Shown here: positions 1 to 5,103 of the stretch, piece after piece
How positions within the stretch are numbered: position 1 is the first letter of the stretch
Layout: every line of letters begins with the position of its first letter
NCBI GenBank assembly: GCA_937858455.1
Contig: CALLYN010000360.1
Span: forward strand, 1 to 5,768
Reading direction: 5' to 3'
DNA: 5,768 nucleotides
From: an uncultured Kouleothrix sp.
GTDB lineage: Bacteria > Chloroflexota > Chloroflexia > Chloroflexales > Roseiflexaceae
Made by a program: the position numbers and the translations under genes
Notes under the pieces: generated by a model
Seen by the model: the letters and a program-made list of their open reading frames with translations, nothing else
The model's database searches: none
What the model was told of the DNA's origin: nothing

Positions 1-953
1 GGCAGCGCCTGCGTGGGTGGTGCGCGGCGCACCTGCGGCTGCGGCGCCGGCAGTGGCCGCAGCGCCGCGCGGAACTCGGCCACCGACTGGTAGCGATCCT
101 CGGGCTTCATCTGCAGCGCCTTGCCGATCGCGTCGGACGTGCGGCGCGAGACGCTCGGGCGCAGGCCGTAGACCGGCGGGAACGAAAACGGCGGCTCGTC
201 GCGCGGGTCGCGGCCGGTGAGCATGTGGTGCAGCGTCGCGGCCAGCGCGTAGATATCGGAGGTAGGCGCGGCCAGCCCCTGGTACTGCTCGGGCGGCGCG
301 TAGCCGGGCGTGCCGATCTGGGTGCCGCGCTGGGCGCGCTGGAACACCTTGGCGATGCCGAAGTCGATCAGCTTCACGCCGCCGTCGGGCTCGATCATCA
401 CATTCGAGGGCTTCATATCGCGGAAGATAATCGGCTCGGGGCGGTGGTTGTGCAGGTAGTTCAGCACATCGCACAGCTGGTCGGCCCAGGCCAGCACCTC
501 GGCCTCGGGCAGCGCGCCGCGCTCGCGGATGATGTCTTCCATATCCTTGCCGCGCACGAAATCCATCGCGAGGTACTGGCGCTCTTCGTCCTTGAAGCTG
601 GCATAGATCCGCGGAATGCGCGGGTGGTTGAGCCGCTTGAGCAGCTGGGCTTCTTCGTTGAAGCGCTCGATCGCCTCGGCCTCTTCCTTCGGGTCGGTGA
701 AGCGGTCGAGCATCTCCTTCACCGCGTACACCTTGCCGTCGTCGCCGAGCGTCTCGTACACCGCACCCTGGCCGCCCTCTTTGATCACGCGGGTAATGTA
801 GTAGCGCGGGCCGGGGTTGTTGAGCACAATATCCTGGCCGCAGTGCTGGCAAAAGTTGGCCCTGCGGAGATTCGGCTTATGACAGTTGGGGCAGAGGATC
901 TGCTGAGCCTCGGCCATTGCGTTCCTCGCGGGCGGCGGCATCACGCTCGCCAT
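1..953 (-). CDS. Zinc-ribbon Hanks-type serine/threonine protein kinase (C-terminus beyond the window)
   Basis: Probable cytoplasmic signalling kinase that phosphorylates Ser/Thr on unknown partners. The 317 codons present begin with a zinc ribbon, CPNC (C21, C24) and CQHC (C35, C38). The kinase domain follows from about residue 51 to 300. It shows a glycine loop EGGQGAVY (59-66), ATP-binding lysine in YAVKEM (K79), probable helix-C glutamate E101, catalytic loop FRDMKPSN (177-184, D179, K181, N184), metal-binding DFG (197-199) and an activation segment ending GTPGYAPPEQ. Two things are unusual: the HRD histidine is Phe177, and the glycine loop has GGxG instead of GxGxxG. All catalytic residues are present, so it should be active. 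After about residue 300 a Pro/Ala-rich linker begins; any sensor, repeat or membrane domain lies outside. The start at 953 has AGGAG 6 nt upstream; Met13 (917) has a weaker GAGGAA and is the alternative. It is transcribed divergently from the dynamin gene. Confidence 0.93.
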   Translation of the reverse strand, partial: MASVMPPPARNAMAEAQQILCPNCHKPNLRRANFCQHCGQDIVLNNPGPRYYITRVIKEGGQGAVYETLGDDGKVYAVKEMLDRFTDPKEEAEAIERFNEEAQLLKRLNHPRIPRIYASFKDEERQYLAMDFVRGKDMEDIIRERGALPEAEVLAWADQLCDVLNYLHNHRPEPIIFRDMKPSNVMIEPDGGVKLIDFGIAKVFQRAQRGTQIGTPGYAPPEQYQGLAAPTSDIYALAATLHHMLTGRDPRDEPPFSFPPVYGLRPSVSRRTSDAIGKALQMKPEDRYQSVAEFRAALRPLPAPQPQVRRAPPTQAL

Positions 954-959
954 AGCATT

Positions 960-964
960 CTCCT
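960..964 (-). promoter_or_regulatory. Ribosome binding site fixing the kinase start
   Basis: On the minus strand AGGAG lies 6 nt before the ATG at 953, a near-ideal Shine-Dalgarno. A second ATG at 958 sits almost on top of this motif and meets TGA within a few codons, so it is not used for the kinase. Confidence 0.7.
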
Positions 965-1268
965 GCGGTAGCGTAGCATATGGCCGCTGAATCGGCAAGC
1001 CGCGCCTATGCTGCGACAAGGCTGCTGCGACGTCGGGTTCCCTGCCCCTGCCAGGCGCGCGGGCGAGCGGCGGGGCCGAACGACGTTGCACCAGCTTTTA
1101 GTGCGAATCGTCGCATGAATCTACGCTTGGCGCGGGCGCGATGTTGCAGCGCGCCGGCCGACGGGAACGAATGTTGCTATGCGAACGCTACCAGGCGCGC
1201 CGCCATATCTTGCGAAGGCGAAAAACGAGCTGCCGCGTTGTTTCCAGGCGTTTGCCAGGCCATGCCAG

Positions 1269-1298
1269 TTGCGCGCGGGCCGCCTTCGATGATACACT
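1269..1298 (+). promoter_or_regulatory. Weak candidate promoter for the dynamin gene
   Basis: TTGCGC (1269-1274) and TACACT (1293-1298) are separated by 18 bp, matching the housekeeping -35/-10 consensus at 3 of 6 and 4 of 6 positions. The transcript would start near 1305 and have a leader of about 70 nt. The match is weak and only the position supports it. Confidence 0.25.
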
Positions 1299-1375
1299 AG
1301 CGCAGAGCCGGCCGCAGCGCCACAGCCGCCGTTCCGTTTGCGCCACGCCGATACACCGGCCGGCACAGGAGCACA

Positions 1376-3148
1376 ATGACATCACTCTCGAAAAATATAC
1401 AGGGCCTGCTGGGCCGTCGCAAGATGCTGACCGACCGCCAGGAGGCGCTGCTCGAGCACGAGCGCCGGGCGCTCGCGGCGCTGCGCGACGCGCTGGCGCG
1501 CTTCGGCGCCGACGTGACCCCCGCCGACAGCCGCACGCTCGACGACACCATCGCGCACCTCGACGAGCTGTTTCTGCTGGTGATCGCCGGCGAGTTCAAC
1601 TCCGGCAAGTCGAGCTTTATCAACGCGCTGCTGGGCGACAAGATCGTGGCCGAGGGCGTGACGCCCACCACCGACCGGATCACGCTGCTGCGCTACGGCG
1701 CCGAGCCGGCCGAGCGGCCGATCGAAGAGTTTCTGCTCGAGCGCAGCTTCCCCGCCGACGTGCTCAAGCGCCTGACGATCGTCGATACGCCTGGCACCAA
1801 CGCGATCATCCGCCGCCACGAAGAGCTGACGCGCGAGTTCATCCCGCGATCCGACCTGGTGCTGTTCGTCACCTCGGCCGACCGGCCGTTCACCGAGAGC
1901 GAGCGCGCGTTTCTGGCGGCCATCCAGGAGTGGGGCAAGAAGATCGTGATCGTGCTGAACAAAGCCGACCTGCTCGAGGCCCACGAGGTCGAGACGGTGG
2001 TGACGTTTATCCGCGAGAACGCGCGCGGGCTGCTGGGCTTCACCCCCGAGATCTTCCCGGTGTCGGCGCGGCTGGCCCAGCGCGCGCGCGCCGGTGCCGG
2101 CGACGAAGCCTGGCAGGCCAGCCGCTTCGAGGCGGTCGAGCGCTACATCCTCGAAACGCTCGACGAAGAGCAGCGCGTGCGCCTCAAGCTGCTCTCGCCG
2201 CTGGGCGTGGCCAGCCACCTGAACGACAAATACCTCGCGGCGGCCGAGACGCGGCTGGCCACGCTGCAAGAGGACTTCAGCACGCTCGACAATATCGACC
2301 GCCAGCTCGAGCTGTTCCAGGCCGACCTGGGCGAAGACTTCAAGTTCCACCTGGTGGAAGTGCAGAACGTGCTGAACGAGTTCGAGCTGCGCGGCATGCA
2401 GTTCTTCGACGAAAGCATCCGCCTGGGCAACATCTTCCGCCTGATGCGCAGCGAGCAGCTGCGCGAGGATTTCGAGAAGCAGGTGGTGGTGGATGTGCCG
2501 CAGCAGATCGAGGGCAAGGTTCACGGCCTGATCGACTGGATGATCGACAAAAACCTGCGGCTGTGGCAGTCGGTGATGGACTACCTGCGCCGCGAGCGGC
2601 TGCCGCAGCACCGCGCCGGCCTGATCGGCGATATCGGCGGCTCGTTCGACTACAACCGCGGCGCGCTGATCGAGTCGGTGGCGCGCAAGGCCCAGCAGGT
2701 GGTGGCCAGCTACGACCGCGAGGCCGAAGCCCAGATGCTGATGGACGATGTGCGCGGCGCGATCGCCGCAACCGCGCTAGCCGAGGCTGGCGCGGTGGGC
2801 CTCGGCGCGCTGCTGATCGCGATCTTCCACACCGCCGCGCTCGATTTCACCGGGCTGCTGGCGGCCGGGCTGGTGGCCGGCGTGGGCCTGTTCATCCTGC
2901 CGGCCAAGCGCCGCCAGGTGAAGAAAGAGTTCCACAACAAGCTGCTCGACCTGCGCGACCAGCTTGTGGATACCATGCGCCGGCAGTTTGGCGCCGAGCT
3001 CGACCAGATGCTCACGCGCATTCGCGAGGCGATCGGGCCATACACGCGCTTCATCCGCTCGCAGCGCGAGCTGCTGCTGAATGTCCAGCGCGAGCTTTCG
3101 GATGTCGACGTGGAGCTAGGCCGCCTGAAGGCCGAGATCGGGCAATGA
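1376..3148 (+). CDS. Bacterial dynamin-like GTPase (dynamin family protein)
   Basis: A 590-residue large GTPase of the bacterial dynamin-like family, which binds and remodels membranes through GTP-driven assembly. The GTPase motifs are in order: P-loop GEFNSGKSS (72-80), switch-I threonines in VTPTTDRIT (95-103), G3 DTPG (137-140) and G4 NKAD (195-198); SAR near 230 is a probable G5. A long charged helical region follows, the expected stalk. Residues about 471-489 and 491-508 are two hydrophobic stretches separated by Asp490, like the membrane-inserting paddle of this family. A basic patch (KRRQVKK) and a coiled-coil-like tail end the protein, so N- and C-terminal helices probably fold together. 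AGGAG lies 4 nt before the ATG. It is a single dynamin, with no second partner gene beside it. The SAM hydrolase gene follows after 54 bp. The cellular role (division, envelope stress, phage defence or vesicle work) cannot be told from sequence. Confidence 0.93.
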   Translation: MTSLSKNIQGLLGRRKMLTDRQEALLEHERRALAALRDALARFGADVTPADSRTLDDTIAHLDELFLLVIAGEFNSGKSSFINALLGDKIVAEGVTPTTDRITLLRYGAEPAERPIEEFLLERSFPADVLKRLTIVDTPGTNAIIRRHEELTREFIPRSDLVLFVTSADRPFTESERAFLAAIQEWGKKIVIVLNKADLLEAHEVETVVTFIRENARGLLGFTPEIFPVSARLAQRARAGAGDEAWQASRFEAVERYILETLDEEQRVRLKLLSPLGVASHLNDKYLAAAETRLATLQEDFSTLDNIDRQLELFQADLGEDFKFHLVEVQNVLNEFELRGMQFFDESIRLGNIFRLMRSEQLREDFEKQVVVDVPQQIEGKVHGLIDWMIDKNLRLWQSVMDYLRRERLPQHRAGLIGDIGGSFDYNRGALIESVARKAQQVVASYDREAEAQMLMDDVRGAIAATALAEAGAVGLGALLIAIFHTAALDFTGLLAAGLVAGVGLFILPAKRRQVKKEFHNKLLDLRDQLVDTMRRQFGAELDQMLTRIREAIGPYTRFIRSQRELLLNVQRELSDVDVELGRLKAEIGQ

Positions 3149-3156
3149 GGCGCCGA

Positions 3157-3183
3157 GCAATGAGGGGCGCTGCCCCTCATTGC
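3157..3183 (+). repeat. Perfect 12-bp inverted repeat (hairpin) between the dynamin and SAM hydrolase genes
   Basis: GCAATGAGGGGC (3157-3168) and GCCCCTCATTGC (3172-3183) are exact reverse complements around a GCT loop, starting 8 nt after the dynamin stop. No T-run follows, so it is not a classical intrinsic terminator. It could be a partial terminator, a processing site or a 3'-end stabiliser that sets relative expression of the two genes. The first nine bases of the left arm (GCAATGAGG) also occur at 3142-3150 across the dynamin stop codon. Confidence 0.75.
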
Positions 3184-3202
3184 CGCTAGCGAGGGGGCGA
3201 GC

Positions 3203-4024
3203 ATGCAGCCGAACGGCATCATCACGCTGACGACCGACTTCGGCGCGACCGACAGCTACGTCGGCTCGATGAAGGGCGTGATCCTGAGCATTGCGCCGCA
3301 GGCCCGGCTGATCGACATCACCCACGAGATCGGCCCGCAGGATACCCACCAGGCCGCGTATGTCGTCCAGACCTTCTACAGCTACTTCCCGCCCGGCACC
3401 ATCCACTTGGTGATCGTCGACCCCGGCGTTGGCAGCACGCGCCGCGCGATCGCGCTCGGCACGCCCGAGGCGATCTTCGTGGCGCCCGACAACGGCGTGC
3501 TGACGTATGTGTGGCGCGACGCGCTCGACCGCTTCGGCGCGGGTGCGTGCCAGGTGCACGAGCTGGCCGAGCCGCGCTTCTGGCTGGCGAATATCAGCAA
3601 TACCTTTCATGGCCGCGACCTGTTCGCGCCGACGGTGGCGCACCTGGCCGGCGGCGTGCCGATCCAGGCGCTCGGCCCGCGCCTGGCCGGGCTCACCGAG
3701 GCCGACCTCGAGCAGCCGAGCCAGAGCCGCAATGGCGGGCTGGCCGGGCGGATCATCCACGTCGATCATTTCGGCAACTGCATCACCAACATCACCCCGG
3801 CGCACCTCGAGCAGGCCGGCCTGAGCGAGCGGCTGGTCGTGCGGATCATCGACCAGCGCATCGCCGGCCTGGGGCGCACCTTCGCCGACGCGCCGGTTGG
3901 CGCGCTGATCGCGCTGATCGGCAGCAACAACCGGCTCGAGCTGGCGGTGCGCAACGGCAGCGCGGCGCAAACACTGGGCGTTGGCATCGGCGATACTGTG
4001 CGCGTCGACCCGGCGGCTAGCTAG
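3203..4024 (+). CDS. S-adenosyl-L-methionine hydrolase (adenosine-forming), DUF62 / SAM hydroxide adenosyltransferase family
   Basis: A 273-residue cytoplasmic enzyme of the fluorinase/chlorinase superfamily. Most members use water-derived hydroxide to split SAM into adenosine and L-methionine, with a possible role in SAM homeostasis. The N-terminal domain shows TTDFGATDSYVGSMKG (10-25), DPGVGSTRR (73-81), APDNGVL (94-100) and NTFHGRDLFAP (133-143). Asp73, Arg80 and His136 fit the Asp-Arg-His triad known to position hydroxide in characterised DUF62 enzymes. That supports hydrolysis over halogenation, though halide use cannot be excluded from sequence alone. The C-terminal domain carries HVDHFGNCITNI and ends in SNNRLELAVRNGSAAQTLGVGIGDTVRV. 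Length is typical of the family. The start at 3203 has GAGGGG about 6 nt upstream. It lies 54 bp after the dynamin gene on the same strand and is probably co-transcribed, although a hairpin lies between them. Its stop overlaps that of the convergent PAP2 gene. Confidence 0.93.
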   Translation: MQPNGIITLTTDFGATDSYVGSMKGVILSIAPQARLIDITHEIGPQDTHQAAYVVQTFYSYFPPGTIHLVIVDPGVGSTRRAIALGTPEAIFVAPDNGVLTYVWRDALDRFGAGACQVHELAEPRFWLANISNTFHGRDLFAPTVAHLAGGVPIQALGPRLAGLTEADLEQPSQSRNGGLAGRIIHVDHFGNCITNITPAHLEQAGLSERLVVRIIDQRIAGLGRTFADAPVGALIALIGSNNRLELAVRNGSAAQTLGVGIGDTVRVDPAAS

Positions 4025-4025
4025 C
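4016..4025. other. Tail-to-tail stop codon overlap in a 10-bp palindrome
   Basis: GCTAGCTAGC is a perfect palindrome. The plus-strand SAM hydrolase ends with TAG at 4022-4024 and the minus-strand PAP2 gene ends with TAG on 4023-4021, so both stops share one CTAG and the genes overlap by 4 bp. No bidirectional terminator with T-runs lies between them, so each transcript probably runs into the 3' end of the other. Confidence 0.85.
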
Positions 4026-4764
4026 GGTCGGGCGCGGCTGCCGGCAAGGCGGCGCTGCGGCGGCGGGCATGCCACTCGGCCGCCTGCACCAGCACAATCG
4101 TCAGCGCCAGCCAGATCGCGCCGGCTAAAAACCCGCCGATCACGTCGGTCGGGTAGTGCACGCCAAAATACACCCGCGATGTGCCGACGCCCAGCACCAG
4201 CAGCGCGGCCGCCAGCCCAAGCGCCAGGCGGCTGCCGCGCTTGTGCAGCAGCTGCATGCCGATATAGGCCAGCATGCCGTAGCAGGCGATCGAGCCCATG
4301 GAGTGGCCGCTGGGGAAGCTGTAGCTGGTGAGGTGCAGCGGCCCATCGAACAGATCGGGCCGCACGCGCTGAAAGATCGCCTTGAGCAGCTGGTTCAGCA
4401 GGCCGGCGCCACCCCCGGCCAGCGCCAGCCCAAACGCGTCGATCCAGCGCCGCAGACGCAGCAGCGCCGCGCCAACAAATACCAGCAGCGGCGCAAGCAC
4501 CGCTACGTCGCCCAGCGTGGTGAACAGCAGCATCAGCTGGTTCAGCGCCGGGCTCCAGTAGCCGTGCAGCAGCGTAATCAGGCCATCGTCGAAGCGCACG
4601 AACTGGTCGGCGAGCACGCCGCGCGCCAGCCAGCCGAAGCCAAGCGTGGCCAGCAGGCAGAACAGCGCGCCAAGCAGCAGGTAGGTGCCAAATGTGCCGA
4701 ACGGCAGCAGCCGGTGGGCTTGCTCGGGCGCGCCCGGCTGCGGTGCTACGTGTGTCTCGCTCAT
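4021..4764 (-). CDS. PAP2-family integral membrane phosphatase
   Basis: A 247-residue type 2 phosphatidic acid phosphatase-like protein, likely acting on the outer face of the cytoplasmic membrane. The three family motifs are complete: KAIFQRVRP (128-136, K128, R135, P136), FPSGHS (150-155, H154) and SRVYFGVHYPTD (196-207, R197, nucleophile H203, D207). Around them are about six hydrophobic segments: roughly 26-46, 75-102, 110-127, 157-173, 180-195 and 208-227. The N-terminus is hydrophilic with no cleavable signal, and the C-terminus is short and basic. Substrates in this family include undecaprenyl pyrophosphate (cell-wall lipid carrier recycling), phosphatidic acid and phosphatidylglycerol phosphate; the sequence does not decide which. 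The start at 4764 is preceded by AGGG with 7 nt spacing. It is transcribed away from the sugar kinase gene and converges on the SAM hydrolase gene. Confidence 0.93.
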   Translation of the reverse strand: MSETHVAPQPGAPEQAHRLLPFGTFGTYLLLGALFCLLATLGFGWLARGVLADQFVRFDDGLITLLHGYWSPALNQLMLLFTTLGDVAVLAPLLVFVGAALLRLRRWIDAFGLALAGGGAGLLNQLLKAIFQRVRPDLFDGPLHLTSYSFPSGHSMGSIACYGMLAYIGMQLLHKRGSRLALGLAAALLVLGVGTSRVYFGVHYPTDVIGGFLAGAIWLALTIVLVQAAEWHARRRSAALPAAAPDR

Positions 4765-4865
4765 AGGGTTGCCCTAAGTTTACAGGCCCGCGCCAGCCAC
4801 CAGCGGCGCCGCACGCGCGGGCGGCGTGCAGGCCAGCATGAGGGCACATACGCGCTCTTGCTGGC

Positions 4866-4878
4866 GGTATAATACCAA
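4866..4878. promoter_or_regulatory. Palindromic TATAAT box at the element edge, possible PAP2 promoter
   Basis: GGTATAATACC (4866-4876) is a palindrome around one base. On the plus strand it contains consensus TATAAT (4868-4873). On the minus strand it reads TGGTATTAT (4877-4869), an extended -10 box with 5 of 6 matches, about 100 nt upstream of the PAP2 start. No good -35 is seen in either direction. A PAP2 promoter here is an inference. Confidence 0.3.
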
Positions 4879-4912
4879 ATTCGCTTGATTACCAACACTT
4901 TGGTGGGGGTTT

Positions 4913-4944
4913 GGGGGCGGCAGAGCCGCCCCCTAATTTCTTTT
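4913..4944 (+). terminator. Intrinsic-terminator-like hairpin with T-rich tail
   Basis: GGGGGCGGC (4913-4921) pairs perfectly with GCCGCCCCC (4925-4933) around an AGA loop, followed by TAATTTCTTTT (4934-4944). That is the layout of a rho-independent terminator reading rightward. No plus-strand gene ends nearby, so it may belong to the inserted element or block read-through into the sugar kinase gene. The minus strand lacks a T-run after the stem. Confidence 0.45.
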
Positions 4945-4945
4945 G

Positions 4946-4972
4946 GCACGACGTGGCGAAGCCACGTCGTGC
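4946..4972. repeat. Perfect 12-bp inverted repeat inside the element
   Basis: GCACGACGTGGC (4946-4957) and GCCACGTCGTGC (4961-4972) are exact reverse complements around a GAA loop. The compact stem sits just after the T-rich tail of the preceding hairpin and could extrude as a cruciform or fold in RNA from either strand. Confidence 0.8.
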
Positions 4973-5056
4973 AACACAATCTCTAGGTGATCAAGCGAAC
5001 AACGTATAAGCACGCACTATGCCAGCGCCAGCCGCAGCAAGGCCGGCGCGCGAAGC

Positions 5057-5065
5057 TGCTATAAT
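5057..5065 (+). promoter_or_regulatory. Extended -10 promoter for the sugar kinase gene
   Basis: TGCTATAAT is a perfect extended -10 (TGN plus consensus TATAAT). Transcription would start near 5072, giving a leader of about 32 nt. No recognisable -35 lies 16-18 bp upstream, as is common for extended -10 promoters. It lies 57 bp outside the right end of the inverted-repeat element, so the element has not removed it. Confidence 0.55.
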
Positions 5066-5103
5066 TCGCGGCAGATTCGGCCTGCACAGCCTGGGGAGGC
5101 GCT

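Larger units (their letters stand above)
954..1375. other. Divergent intergenic region between the kinase and dynamin genes
   Basis: These 422 bp separate two divergently transcribed genes and must hold both promoters. I find no credible small gene: the open frames crossing it lack family features and extend into the neighbours as shadows. Visible structure: TGCGAA occurs at 1102, 1180 and 1211, the first inside the inverted repeat TGCGA-atcg-TCGCA (1102-1115). ATGTTGC occurs at 1141 and 1171, exactly 30 bp apart. These could be regulator sites, but short GC-rich words recur by chance. No strong promoter for the kinase could be picked out. Confidence 0.6.
4880..4999. mobile_element. MITE-like structured element with terminal inverted repeats
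   Basis: The ends are TTCGCTTGATTACC (4880-4893) and GGTGATCAAGCGAA (4986-4999), reverse complements with a single mismatch. Further out, ATAC at 4872-4875 pairs in the same register with GTAT at 5004-5007, so the repeat may run 22 bp imperfectly (4872-5007, 136 bp). Inside lie three hairpins: ACCAA/TTGGT (4891-4904), a 9-bp GC stem (4913-4933) and a 12-bp stem (4946-4972). There is no open reading frame of its own. Size, termini and absence of coding fit a non-autonomous miniature element or a REP/BIME-like repeat. No clear target-site duplication is visible and only one copy is in the window, so mobility is inferred. A structured leader or small RNA is the alternative. Confidence 0.5.
4765..5103. 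other. Divergent intergenic region between the PAP2 and sugar kinase genes
   Basis: These 339 bp hold the promoters of two divergent genes. The first 100 bp (4765-4865) are GC-rich, with only a small inverted repeat, GCACGC (4811-4816) with GCGTGC (4824-4829). The middle holds a 120 bp inverted-repeat element (4880-4999). The last part holds an extended -10 promoter for the sugar kinase gene. I see no coding sequence: open frames here have no family features. Confidence 0.7.

Noticed and set aside
225..971. 248-codon plus-strand open frame opposite the kinase
   Set aside because: It is the antisense of the kinase reading frame, rich in His, Leu and Val as such mirror frames are, and shows no domain.
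1382..2611. 409-codon minus-strand open frame opposite the dynamin gene
   Set aside because: Antisense mirror of the dynamin frame, rich in Gln, His and Leu, with no motif.
1141..3189. 682-codon open frame on the plus strand covering the dynamin gene in another frame
   Set aside because: It is Arg/Ala/Pro-rich with no recognisable motif, while the 1376-3148 frame carries all GTPase motifs. Long shadow frames are expected in high-GC DNA.
3203..4024. Possible fluorinase or chlorinase
   Set aside because: The Asp-Arg-His triad of SAM hydrolases is present, and no halometabolite biosynthesis genes are nearby; hydrolysis is the simpler reading.
3116..4849. 577-codon minus-strand open frame antisense to the SAM hydrolase and out of frame with PAP2
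   Set aside because: No family features; low-complexity Arg/Ala/Gly composition. It overlaps two well-supported genes.
4156..4872. 238-codon plus-strand open frame opposite PAP2
   Set aside because: Gln/Arg/Ala-rich mirror of the PAP2 gene without recognisable features.
4901..4920. G-rich run that might form a G-quadruplex
   Set aside because: The G tracts (GG, GGGGG, GGGGG, GG) allow at best a two-layer structure, and the second long tract is better explained as the left arm of the perfect hairpin at 4913-4933.
4880..4999. tRNA-like cloverleaf suggested by an outer stem with three inner hairpins
   Set aside because: It is too long, the loops are 3-4 nt, and no T-loop or anticodon-arm consensus or CCA end is present.
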